In this document: piece after piece, positions 52,280 to 60,444 of the stretch | How the letters are laid out: each line of letters starts with the position of its first letter | How positions within the stretch are numbered: the first letter of the stretch is position 1 | Origin: Weissella cibaria | GTDB taxonomy: Bacteria > Bacillota > Bacilli > Lactobacillales > Lactobacillaceae | Direction: 5' to 3' | Assembly: GCF_004521965.1 (NCBI RefSeq) | Contig: NZ_SDGK01000045.1 | Span: forward strand, 1-64,000 | DNA: 64,000 nt | Program-made: the position numbers and the translations under genes | The notes under the pieces: model-generated | What the model was told of the DNA's origin: nothing | The model's input: only the letters and a program-made list of their open reading frames with translations | Database searches by the model: none

Positions 52280-52315
52280 AAATAAATAAAAACACGCTCA
52301 TAATTTATAGCGTGT
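52280..52315 (-). terminator. First terminator downstream of csbD
   Basis: On the minus strand ACACGCT pairs with AGCGTGT and is followed by TTTTATTTATTTT. It lies just after the csbD stop, about 60 bases before a second terminator. Confidence 0.75.
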
Positions 52316-52325
52316 CCCGTACTTG

Positions 52326-52538
52326 TTAATCCTTCTTATCGAACTTGTCCTTCAGATTATCTACCGCATCCTCGGCCTTGTCCTTCAAATCCCCTAGCGC
52401 TTCACGCGCCTTACCAGTTAAACCTTGGGCCTTTCCATCAGCCTCTAGCTTTGCATCACCAGTTGCTGCACCAGCAACTTCCTTGGTCTTACCTGAGACT
52501 TCATCGAACTTGCCTTTTACTTGATCTTCTAATGCCAT
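52326..52538 (-). CDS. CsbD family stress protein
   Basis: The 70-residue, very hydrophilic protein begins MALEDQVKGKFDEVSGKTKEVAG, the CsbD-like domain, and continues with Lys/Asp-rich helical repeats. CsbD-like proteins accumulate under general stress; their molecular role is unknown. A minus-strand TATGAT -10 (near 52572-52577) and a cre-like sequence (TGGTAGCGCTTTCT, 52602-52589) lie upstream, so catabolite control is possible. Confidence 0.9.
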   Translation of the reverse strand: MALEDQVKGKFDEVSGKTKEVAGAATGDAKLEADGKAQGLTGKAREALGDLKDKAEDAVDNLKDKFDKKD

Positions 52539-52588
52539 CAGTAAATTCCTCCATATCTGTGATTGCTTAAATCATACCTGAACTCAGA

Positions 52589-52602
52589 AGAAAGCGCTAC
52601 CA
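52589..52602 (-). promoter_or_regulatory. Possible cre site before csbD
   Basis: TGGTAGCGCTTTCT on the minus strand agrees with the cre consensus at 12 of 14 positions and overlaps the expected -35 of csbD. Confidence 0.45.
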
Positions 52603-52632
52603 AAAACATTTGAAGATTAGCCATTTGGGAAA

Positions 52633-53928
52633 TTACTGTAACCCGACCCGCTTAAAGATGTCATCAACATGCTTAAGATGCCAATGATAATCGAATGCGT
52701 CATCAACTTCGGCTGCCATCAGTTTACTTTGAATGGTTGGATCGGCATCCACCAAATCACGGAACTGTTTTTGTTCATCCCAAGACTTCGCCGTCAATGG
52801 TTGTACAGTATCATATGCCGCTTCACGTGACATTCCTGCATCTACCAATTTCAACAACAAACGCTGTGAATAAATCAAACCATACGTACGGGTCATATTT
52901 GTCTTCATTGTTTCAGGGAAAACTTGCAAATTAGCCAAGATACCTGTCAAGCGGTGCAACATATAATCTAGAACCGTTGTACTATCTGCCAAAATAATAC
53001 GTTCCGCACTCGAATGTGAAATATCACGTTCATGCCATAGCGTAACATCTTCCATCGCCGTAACTGAATAACCACGAAGCACACGTGACAAGCCAACGAT
53101 ATTTTCAGATCCAATCGGATTACGTTTGTGCGGCATGGCCGAAGACCCCTTTTGGCCACCCTTAAAGCCTTCTTCAACTTCATGAATTTCAGAACGTTGC
53201 AGCCCACGAATTTCCGTGGCAACTTCTTCTAAGGTCGTTCCGATTAAGGCAATCGTCGTCATGTAATCGGCGTGCAAATCGCGTGGTAACACTTGGGATC
53301 CAACAGGTTGGGGCGACAAGCCCAACTCGTTCATCGCAACTTCTTCAACGGTCGGTGGTACGTTCGCAAACGTACCCACGGCCCCTGATAGCTTGCCAGT
53401 CTCAACCATCTCGGCCACTCGTTCAAAGCGATCAATGTCACGCTTGGCTGCCTGATAGAAACGGGCCATCTTCAAACCAAACGTTGTTGGTTCAGCATGT
53501 ACACCGTGAGTTCGACCCATCATCACAGTGTCTTTATAACGAAGGGCGAGTTCACCCAAAATATCACGATATGCCACCAAATCTGCTTTGATAACCTCAT
53601 TTGCCTGGCGTAGGCGTAAGGCTTGCGCTGTATCGACAACGTCAGTCGACGTCAAACCATAATGAATCCACTTCCGTTCTTCACCCAATGATTCAGACAC
53701 ATTTCGAGTAAACGCTACCATGTCATGGCGGGTTGTCGCTTCAATCTCCGCAATGCGAGCGGCATCAAAGCGAGCACTCGCCCGAATAGCTGCTAAGTCT
53801 GCCTCAGGAACGTGGCCCTCTGCTACCCAGCCCGCTGTCACGGCAATTTCAACATCCAACCACGATTGGTACTGATTTTCCAAAGACCAAATGTGACGCA
53901 TTTCAGGTCGCGCGTAGCGATCAATCAT
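52633..53928 (-). CDS. purB: Adenylosuccinate lyase
   Basis: The 431-residue enzyme acts twice in purine synthesis, releasing fumarate from SAICAR and from adenylosuccinate. It has the fumarase/ASL signature GSSAMPHKRNPIGSE, the TSTDVVDTA segment and GRTHGVHAEPTTFG. GAGGGG precedes the ATG. It stands alone. A sequence close to the PurR box lies upstream. Confidence 0.96.
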   Translation of the reverse strand: MIDRYARPEMRHIWSLENQYQSWLDVEIAVTAGWVAEGHVPEADLAAIRASARFDAARIAEIEATTRHDMVAFTRNVSESLGEERKWIHYGLTSTDVVDTAQALRLRQANEVIKADLVAYRDILGELALRYKDTVMMGRTHGVHAEPTTFGLKMARFYQAAKRDIDRFERVAEMVETGKLSGAVGTFANVPPTVEEVAMNELGLSPQPVGSQVLPRDLHADYMTTIALIGTTLEEVATEIRGLQRSEIHEVEEGFKGGQKGSSAMPHKRNPIGSENIVGLSRVLRGYSVTAMEDVTLWHERDISHSSAERIILADSTTVLDYMLHRLTGILANLQVFPETMKTNMTRTYGLIYSQRLLLKLVDAGMSREAAYDTVQPLTAKSWDEQKQFRDLVDADPTIQSKLMAAEVDDAFDYHWHLKHVDDIFKRVGLQ

Positions 53929-53982
53929 AATATAACCCCTCTCAAACTCGTAAACGCGAACGAAACGTTTTTAACATTAATT

Positions 53983-54005
53983 ATTGTACATTATTTCCGA
54001 ATGAT
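53983..54005 (-). promoter_or_regulatory. purB promoter with possible PurR box
   Basis: A minus-strand TACAAT (53988-53983) is the likely -10. ATTTCCGAATGAT at 53993-54005 (plus strand) agrees with the lactococcal PurBox AWWWCCGAACWWT at 11 of 13 positions. Confidence 0.35.
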
Positions 54006-54058
54006 ATTTCAAGGCGATTCAAAAATGTTTTATTTTTAGCGCATGAAAAAAGAGAACA

Positions 54059-54066
54059 GAAAATTC
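54059..54066 (+). repeat. Left target-site duplication of the ISL3 element
   Basis: GAAAATTC here is repeated exactly at 55071-55078, directly outside the two ends of the element. Eight bases is the usual duplication for ISL3-family elements. Confidence 0.85.
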
Positions 54067-55070
54067 GGTTCTAAAATATTGGTGTAAAAATAAAAAAAGG
54101 ACAGCCCGGTTACAACCAGTATGTCCAAAAATAACCACGAAAGGATATTTTAACATGGATAACGATATCAGAATTTTAATTGGATTAACAGACCCAAATA
54201 TCCAGTTTGATCCAAAATCAGAACAACACTTCAATGAAGCTAACCGCAATGGAACAGATACAGTCACTTGGAACCTCCTTCTGACATACGTTACCAGCTG
54301 TGAAAAGTGTGGAACTCCAATCGTTAACAACGGTACCAAAATGGTTACTCATAAAGGGCCACGTAGCGCCTTCAAGTTTCAAAACTATAGAATTCGAAAG
54401 CAAAAATTCCTATGCAAGAAATGTGGATACATGTCCATTGCACACCTCACTGACATTCAACCAAACAACCATATCATCGATAAGGTTAAACAAAACGCGG
54501 CAATGGAACTAAGTGAAGACGTTAGTCAAAAGCACATCGCGTTCGATGACTTCAAATCAGGTAAGTTCGCAACTAGCGGAATGAGCATGATTTTAATCGA
54601 TTCAGTGAACCATCGTATTCTAGATGTCATGAAGGATTGTGGCGCTGGTCAGCTCCGAGCCTATTTCAACCAATACAGTCCAGCAGCTCGAGCTACCGTT
54701 AAAACCATAATGGTAGACTTATTTACCCCTTACCGAGCCATGATTATGGAACTGTTTCCAAACGCAAACATCGTGGCTGACAGATTTCACGTTGTAACTC
54801 AAGCATACCGCGAACTCAATAAGGTTCGAGTCAGCGTTATGAAGCAATTCGGATTAGATAGCAAAGAGTATCGCCAACTAAAACGGTTCTGGAAACTACT
54901 TATGAAGCACGGAACCGCACTCGATTTAAAGAAGTTATCGACGGCCTACTGGTGATCTCTGATGAACTATAAGCAAAAGGCAGCTAATCTCAACAATGTG
55001 AAGTCAGCTGCCTAAGCAAGGTTCAAAACATTAAATTTTACCGGTCATCAGTGCCATTTGACTTTGAACC
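54067..55070 (+). mobile_element. Defective ISL3-family element flanked by an 8-bp duplication
   Basis: The element starts GGTTCTAAAATATTGG and ends with the complement-like TGACTTTGAACC, the type of terminus found on ISL3 elements. Both outer borders are flanked by GAAAATTC. At 1004 bp it is about 0.4 kb shorter than complete relatives, because the transposase gene has lost an internal and a C-terminal part. It lies in the loop of what was the prsA terminator: the bases outside it, AAAAAAGAGA on the left and TCTCTTTT on the right, are complementary. Confidence 0.85.
54155..54955 (+). pseudogene. ISL3-family transposase, internally deleted and truncated
   Basis: The 266-codon frame has the N-terminal zinc-ribbon (CEKCGTP and CKKCGYM) and the DDE core start (IAFDDFKSGKF, then MVDLFTPYRAMI and NIVADRFHVV), but residues that should form the helix-turn-helix between SEDVSQKHIA and FDDFKSG are missing. 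Near 54920 the frame shifts: the neighbouring frame reads KEVIDGLLVISDEL and then stops. The C-terminal part with the last catalytic Glu is gone. The protein cannot be an active transposase. Confidence 0.85.
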
Positions 55071-55078
55071 GAAAATTC
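55071..55078 (+). repeat. Right target-site duplication of the ISL3 element
   Basis: GAAAATTC, identical to 54059-54066. Confidence 0.85.
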
Positions 55079-55092
55079 CAGTCTCTTTTAGT

Positions 55093-56088
55093 TTACTTAT
55101 CTGAAGATTCAGATGAAGCTGCTGAACTTGAGCTTGCTTCACTTGAACTTGCACTTGATGAAGATTCAGATGAAGAAGATGACGTCTTAGCAGCCTTAGC
55201 AGTTGCAGCGGCTTGCGTGTAAGTTGCCAAAACATTCTTCAATTGTGAATCCTTAATGTTAACGTTAGCCTTAGCCAATTCGTTACCAATAATTGCTTGC
55301 ACCTTTGATGAATCAGACATCTCGTTTGTCACCAAAATTTCCTTCATCTTAGACTTCAAAGTTGTGAATGACTTCTTGTCCTCACGTGAATCCATCTTAA
55401 TGACAAAGTAACCTGAGTACGTATCTGACTTAACAGGCGTCTTTGTGTATTCACCCTTCTTCAACTTGAAAGCAGCCGTCTTAAAGTTGTCCTCCAATGT
55501 TGTGTTGGTTGAATCAAAGGCGTCCATCTTACCACCCTTGTCCTTTGTTGAAGAGTCTGTTGAGTACTTCTTAGCCAACGTGGCGAATTTATCACCATCG
55601 TCCAACTTAGAAATCATATCCTTGGCTTCGTCTTCTGAAGATACCAAGATAACAGAAACATTCACATTAGGCGTGTAGTTCTTGTATTGTTCCTTTAGTT
55701 GCTTTGTCGTAAACTTTGAGTTTGCTTCAACCGCTGCCTTCTCCAAAGCTTGCAACTCCAAAGATTCCTTAAATGAGTCTTCAGTCATACCGTTGTTAGC
55801 CAAAGCCGTTGAGAACTGTGAACCGTATTGCGCCTTCACGTCATCATATTGCTTTGTAATTGCCTTTGCCGATACCTTGTCACCATACTTCTTATCCAAC
55901 ACCTTGTGGATAATCATGTTAGCCAATTGTTGCTGTCCTTCAGTGGTGCTCTTTAACTTCTTGTAGTAATCCGCTTGCGAAATACTTCCTGAATCGGTAG
56001 TTGCGATTGACTTAGGGCCTACGCCCCAAACAGCCAATCCCAAGGCTGCCGCAACGACAACCAAAATAGCCACTACTTTCTTCCACAT
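55093..56088 (-). CDS. prsA: PrsA-type peptidyl-prolyl isomerase, signal-anchored
   Basis: The 331-residue extracellular foldase helps exported proteins fold. An N-terminal hydrophobic segment (about 4-24) is followed by a SurA-like N domain, a parvulin domain (about 135-235, with VSVILVSSEDEAKDMI and YSTDSSTKDKGGKM), and a Ser/Ala-rich disordered tail. PrsA is normally a lipoprotein, but here no Cys occurs near the signal segment, so membrane anchoring probably depends on the uncleaved segment. The region just downstream, where its terminator was, now holds the ISL3 element. Confidence 0.9.
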   Translation of the reverse strand: MWKKVVAILVVVAAALGLAVWGVGPKSIATTDSGSISQADYYKKLKSTTEGQQQLANMIIHKVLDKKYGDKVSAKAITKQYDDVKAQYGSQFSTALANNGMTEDSFKESLELQALEKAAVEANSKFTTKQLKEQYKNYTPNVNVSVILVSSEDEAKDMISKLDDGDKFATLAKKYSTDSSTKDKGGKMDAFDSTNTTLEDNFKTAAFKLKKGEYTKTPVKSDTYSGYFVIKMDSREDKKSFTTLKSKMKEILVTNEMSDSSKVQAIIGNELAKANVNIKDSQLKNVLATYTQAAATAKAAKTSSSSSESSSSASSSEASSSSAASSESSDK

Positions 56089-56153
56089 GGAAAAATTCCT
56101 TCTTTCAAAAATTTATTATGTGTATCAGTTTACCATACTATCTTTAAGTTTGC

Positions 56154-58622
56154 TTATAGTACCTGATACGTTGCGCCCATTGCAAAGCGCCCATTGTCTA
56201 AGGGTTGCGTTGTATTGAGATGTTCAGCAAAATCCGCATCACGATACCGCAGACGTGCCGTTTTAAGACGCCATTGTAGTGTCATGAGTTGATCAACCAA
56301 CTGTTCATCAGCCGCAGATGGCGTTCCAAGCATATAGCGAATAACCAGTCGCAACCATGATACACCCGTCACCTTATCTAGAAAGGCAATATGTGTGAAA
56401 GGCATGGGCCGGATATCAGCCGCGGTAATCTCACCATCTATTGGTAACCGATCAACAATTAATTGGTACATTCCCGGCGTGTCGATTTCAAGTTCCGGCC
56501 GGGGTAAGGTTTCCCATAACGAAGGCGTCATTGCAGACTGATCTAATAAAATGCCACCATTATCTTGATGTCCAATACCAATGATGTGCAATTCGACCCC
56601 GTCATAGAAATAATTAACGACCGTCTGTTCACCTTCACTCAGCATGCTACTTGGTAAGTATTTTTCCTTAGCAATCACTTGCACATTGATACCCATCTTA
56701 CGTAACTGAGTAATCAACTTAATGCGATTACCAGGGACGAAAACACGGGTTGGCTGTTCAATTTCAATCACATTCATCACATCTGAAATTTCAAGCGGTT
56801 CATAATATTGCTTATCGCCTAATTGCGGTATGAAAGTCAAATCAGTCGGATTATTATTCATCAAAATTGTTTTTAACCCTCGACTACGAAGCTCATCAGC
56901 CACTGTCGCTATCACATATGATGCCGCCGCACCATCACCTAAGCGAAAGGCACCAGTTCCGATAATCAAAGCTGAATCGTCACCCAATCGCTCACTTTCG
57001 TTTTCGGATTCAAAAGTCGAATAAAACTGTGAGACCGACTCTTCAAACTCACCTGCCGATGGTTCAAACGCCTTGTAGGTTGGTAAAATACCATTATCCC
57101 AACGATAACGGCGCACCGCTTCGTACTTTTCATCCCATAATTTAGCAACTAACCCGTCTGACAAGCCGTAATACTTGGCTTGTTGGAGCACATCCGCTTC
57201 CCACGGATTATATTTCACAGCCTGCTCCAGATTATTAAGTCGTTGCAATTTATAGAAATAAAAAGCATTAATTTTAGTTAATTCTGCCAATTCATCAACA
57301 GTATATCCCCGTCGCAAAGCCTCAAGTAAAACCAAAATTCGATTATCACGTGGGTGAATTAACTGCTCAACAATCTCGTTATCCGTTAACGCGTTCATCA
57401 ATGTTGGTGAAAAATTACGGTTATTAAAGTGTGCTGCTCGAATCGCTTTTTCCAATGCTTCTTCAACACTGCGCCCCACACCAATTGTTGCCCCAACTGA
57501 CTTTTGAACCGTATCTAACCGATTTTCAGTCTTAATACCAGCTGTCTCAAGTTCACCAAATGCAAACACTGGAAAACGAATGACAATATGGTCCATTGTG
57601 GGCTCTAGCAAGGCTGTATGATCAGTATAAATTGAGGGAATCCGAACTGAAGTCAAACTCTCGCCAACCATCAATCCTGTAATTACCGGTACCAATGGAT
57701 AACCTGTCGCCGTGACAACCATTGCAGACGTGCGATCAAAGTACGGTGTTACTCGCGTGATAACAAATTCTTCGTTGGCCGGGTTAACAGCGAAGCGCAC
57801 TTCGAGCAGACCTTGGACGTTAAAACCACGGGCCACCGTAAATGCCGCATCGCGCAAAGTTTGGAACATGGGATCAGGCAACGTTTGCACAGGTGTAATT
57901 GCAATTGAATCGGCTGAGTGAATACCGACTGGATCCATATCTTCGACACCACCAATTAGCAAGGTCGTATCCATTCGATCACGAACCACCACCATTGCAA
58001 TTTCCTGGTAGCCACGAATACTTTTATCCACGTTTACTTGATGGGTTAATGATCGATTTAACGCCGTTTCAGCTGCTCCTTCTAACTCTTCGGCATCCTC
58101 AACCTGTAAACGAATAGTTTGACCAACTGGTGCAACTGACCGAACAACCACTGGAAAATCAAAATCGCGCGCCGCATCAAATGCTTCACTAACATTGCTA
58201 GCTAAACGGGTTTGAACAGCTGGCAACTTTAATTGGGTCAACCGCTCCTGTAAATATTTCGTATTTTGGGCGGCTTGCATCACAGGCAATGTCATCCCCA
58301 ACACTTTCGGCGCATCGTTGCCTAAAATTTGTAAAATTTCAGCACTCAGGCGAACCGCTGTTAAGCCACCGACTGATGCCACCATCGCCGTAATATGTTC
58401 TTCAACAATCACTTTAACCAAATTTGGGGCAGTTAACTGTGTTTCAATGACCCTTATATTCTCACGTTCGGTTGTAAAACCATAAGGATTGTCATCAGCA
58501 ATCACAATTTGATGTCCCCGCTTCACCATGCCATCAACCACTTGGTAACTGGCTGCATCACTTTCAGTTTCACGACCAAAGTCATTCGCTGAACCACCGA
58601 TTATTAAAATTCGCTCGGTCAT
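56154..58622 (-). CDS. Carbamoyl-phosphate synthase large-subunit-like protein, degenerate and shortened
   Basis: The 822-residue protein is clearly derived from CarB (normally about 1060 residues) but looks catalytically dead. The first half keeps the fold, yet the ATP-binding glycine loop TMGGxGGG is replaced by VAPVGQT (near 163-169), the Gln of NVQFAV is Arg (EVRFAV, R276), and the metal-binding E-x-N of IEMNPR is lost (ITRVTPY, about 288-294). The oligomerisation domain (about 412-517) is intact. The second pre-ATP-grasp part is recognisable (IIGTGAFRLGDG, 553-564), but the second ATP-grasp domain is reduced to a remnant and the allosteric domain is absent. ATG at 58622 overlaps the carA stop (ATGA) and follows GAGGAGG. 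The open frame is intact, suggesting selection. Confidence 0.85.
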   Translation of the reverse strand: MTERILIIGGSANDFGRETESDAASYQVVDGMVKRGHQIVIADDNPYGFTTERENIRVIETQLTAPNLVKVIVEEHITAMVASVGGLTAVRLSAEILQILGNDAPKVLGMTLPVMQAAQNTKYLQERLTQLKLPAVQTRLASNVSEAFDAARDFDFPVVVRSVAPVGQTIRLQVEDAEELEGAAETALNRSLTHQVNVDKSIRGYQEIAMVVVRDRMDTTLLIGGVEDMDPVGIHSADSIAITPVQTLPDPMFQTLRDAAFTVARGFNVQGLLEVRFAVNPANEEFVITRVTPYFDRTSAMVVTATGYPLVPVITGLMVGESLTSVRIPSIYTDHTALLEPTMDHIVIRFPVFAFGELETAGIKTENRLDTVQKSVGATIGVGRSVEEALEKAIRAAHFNNRNFSPTLMNALTDNEIVEQLIHPRDNRILVLLEALRRGYTVDELAELTKINAFYFYKLQRLNNLEQAVKYNPWEADVLQQAKYYGLSDGLVAKLWDEKYEAVRRYRWDNGILPTYKAFEPSAGEFEESVSQFYSTFESENESERLGDDSALIIGTGAFRLGDGAAASYVIATVADELRSRGLKTILMNNNPTDLTFIPQLGDKQYYEPLEISDVMNVIEIEQPTRVFVPGNRIKLITQLRKMGINVQVIAKEKYLPSSMLSEGEQTVVNYFYDGVELHIIGIGHQDNGGILLDQSAMTPSLWETLPRPELEIDTPGMYQLIVDRLPIDGEITAADIRPMPFTHIAFLDKVTGVSWLRLVIRYMLGTPSAADEQLVDQLMTLQWRLKTARLRYRDADFAEHLNTTQPLDNGRFAMGATYQVL

Positions 58623-59704
58623 GAAAGCCATCCTCCTCGTCGTGCCGTCACCATTTCCATAAATTCATCAAATGCTTGTGTTGCTTCAAAGGGACCTGGG
58701 GCTGTATCTGGGAAAAATTGCACACTAAAAGCCGGATAATCTCGGTGACGTAGTCCTTGTACCACACCATCCGTCATATCAATATGGGTCACGAACATAT
58801 CAGTTTCCCGTACAGAATCCGGATTAACCGCGTAGCCCTGCCCCTGGGTGGCAAACATAATTTGACTCGTGATTTGCTCGCGAATTGGATGATTCATGCC
58901 ATGGTGTTCAACTGGCATTTGCTGCAAAGTGGCCCCATTCGCAATCGCAAATAGTTCGTGTCCAAGTCCAATCCCGAAAAGAGGCACCCTGGTTTGGAAT
59001 TGGCGAATAATATTGAACGTTTCATCTGGAATTTGACGTGGGTCACCTGGACCAGATGACAACACAATTCCATCAGGATCAAGATTAGCTACTTCATCAG
59101 CAGTGGCATTATATGGTAATACCGTCACATTCGCATCGAAATCATTCAACATACGGAGAATGCCATTTTTTAAACCAAAATCAAGTACCACCACGTTTGC
59201 GCCACGCCCTGGATTAGCATAGGCTTTGGGTGTTGAAACTTGTGCAACTTGGCGGGTCGTCAACACCATGGCCCGTAATTGGTCAAACGCGTGTTCGTCT
59301 GGTACATCAACAATTGATGCCTTTTGCGTGCCTGTTTTGCGCAAGTGACGGGCCAATGCACGCGTATCAATTTGTGAAATACCTGGAACATTGTGTCGCT
59401 TTAAATAGTCGTGTAAACTCATCGACCGCAGCCGATTGGTTGACACATCGGCAATTTCACGGACAATAACCCCCTTCACTGTTGGCACAATCGACTCATC
59501 AGCTCGATGATTAATGCCCGCTGCCCCAATCGTTGGTGAGGTAAACATCACAATTTGATTGTGATAAATCGGATTGGTGATGACTTCCTGGTAACCAGTC
59601 ATTGCGGTATGAAAGACAATTTCACCAAAAGTTGTTGCGGGGGCCCCAAACGCTTCACCAGCATATACGGTACCATCCTGCAAAATTAAATAACGTTTCG
59701 TCAT
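58619..59704 (-). CDS. Carbamoyl-phosphate synthase small-subunit-like protein without glutaminase triad
   Basis: The 361-residue protein has the full CarA length and layout: N-terminal domain (TMTGYQEVITNP-like AMTGYQEVITNP, SQIDTRALARHLR) and a class I glutamine amidotransferase domain (LDFGLKNGILRML, SSGPGDPR). The whole catalytic triad is changed: the nucleophile Cys is G246 (FGIGLGHE, codon GGA at 58969-58967), the His is F331 and the Glu is D333 (VQFFPDTAPGP in place of QGHPEASPGP). It therefore cannot release ammonia from glutamine by the known mechanism. The frame is intact and overlaps carB. It follows pyrR by 60 bases. Confidence 0.88.
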   Translation of the reverse strand: MTKRYLILQDGTVYAGEAFGAPATTFGEIVFHTAMTGYQEVITNPIYHNQIVMFTSPTIGAAGINHRADESIVPTVKGVIVREIADVSTNRLRSMSLHDYLKRHNVPGISQIDTRALARHLRKTGTQKASIVDVPDEHAFDQLRAMVLTTRQVAQVSTPKAYANPGRGANVVVLDFGLKNGILRMLNDFDANVTVLPYNATADEVANLDPDGIVLSSGPGDPRQIPDETFNIIRQFQTRVPLFGIGLGHELFAIANGATLQQMPVEHHGMNHPIREQITSQIMFATQGQGYAVNPDSVRETDMFVTHIDMTDGVVQGLRHRDYPAFSVQFFPDTAPGPFEATQAFDEFMEMVTARRGGWLS

Positions 59705-59764
59705 GACGTCGTTCCCGCTATCGCAATGGATAGCGATCCCTCCTTTCCGTCAAATAAGCGGGTC
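59705..59764 (-). promoter_or_regulatory. pyrR-carA gap with hairpin between SD and start
   Basis: On the minus strand a strong AAGGAGG lies about 35 bases before the carA ATG, too far for direct use. Between them CGCTATC and GATAGCG form a seven-pair hairpin with a six-base loop, which could bring the two together or give control of translation. Confidence 0.55.
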
Positions 59765-60274
59765 CTAACGAATTTCAACTGAATCAACACCGTCGATTTC
59801 AGTGACATTCACATTAATACGTTCGGCCGCTGCAGTTGGAATATTCTTACCAACAAAATCCGCGCGAATTGGCAACTCACGGTGACCACGATCCACTAAC
59901 ACTGCCAAATTAACTACAGCCGGACGGCCATTATCCATCAACGCATCCAAAGCGGCACGAATCGTTCGACCAGTATAGAGCACATCATCGACCAAAATAA
60001 CGCGCTTACCATCGATATCAATATCCAACTCTGCCTTCGAACCCCGATCAGTTGCATCATCACGGTAGGTTGAAATATCCAACTGCGCCACTGGAATTTG
60101 GGCATTTTCAAGTTGCTGTAATCGTTGCGCAATACGCTCGGCGATAAAGACACCACGCGTCTTTATGCCCACAATCACCAGGTTGTTAATCCCCTTATTC
60201 TTTTCGATAATCTCATACGTAATACGCGTCAGTGCACGTTGCATCGCCATTGCGTCAACAATTTCCTTAGCCAT
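59765..60274 (-). CDS. pyrR: PyrR, pyrimidine attenuation regulator/uracil phosphoribosyltransferase
   Basis: The 169-residue protein binds a hairpin in pyr mRNA when UMP is high and causes termination. The PRPP loop is [27 protein letters not shown] and [14 protein letters not shown] match the family. The start at 60274 follows AAAGGAT; an in-frame upstream ATG is not favoured. A PyrR-binding attenuator precedes it. The rest of the pyr operon is not here. Confidence 0.94.
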   Translation of the reverse strand: MAKEIVDAMAMQRALTRITYEIIEKNKGINNLVIVGIKTRGVFIAERIAQRLQQLENAQIPVAQLDISTYRDDATDRGSKAELDIDIDGKRVILVDDVLYTGRTIRAALDALMDNGRPAVVNLAVLVDRGHRELPIRADFVGKNIPTAAAERINVNVTEIDGVDSVEIR

Positions 60275-60312
60275 AATGGATATCCTTTTCAAGTTTTTTA
60301 TTTTGCTATAAC

Positions 60313-60400
60313 AAAAAGGCGTTACCTATAAAAAACAGGTAACGCCTAAATTAAACTCATTCGTTGCGTTACCCCCTAGTCACCTCTCTGGATGTCTTTA
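60313..60400 (-). promoter_or_regulatory. PyrR-dependent transcription attenuator
   Basis: The minus-strand leader has the PyrR-binding loop sequence ATCCAGAGAGGTGA (60393-60380). It is followed by an antiterminator strand GGTAACGC (60372-60365) and the terminator arms AGGCGTTACCT (60347-60337) and AGGTAACGCCT (60327-60317) with TTTTTG after them. GGTAACGC can pair with the first terminator arm instead, the normal pyr switch. Confidence 0.88.
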
Positions 60401-60444
60401 AGAAGATATCTTCATTCTAGCACGAATATTCGCTTAATTGTTGA

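Noticed and set aside
54155-55070. Zinc-ribbon protein as host gene or novel TnpB-like factor
   Set aside because: The motifs, ends and 8-base duplications identify an ISL3 transposase remnant.
58622-58631. Longer carB start at 58631
   Set aside because: That ATG touches GAGGAGG directly, leaving no spacing; the ATG at 58622 has a normal distance and the ATGA overlap.
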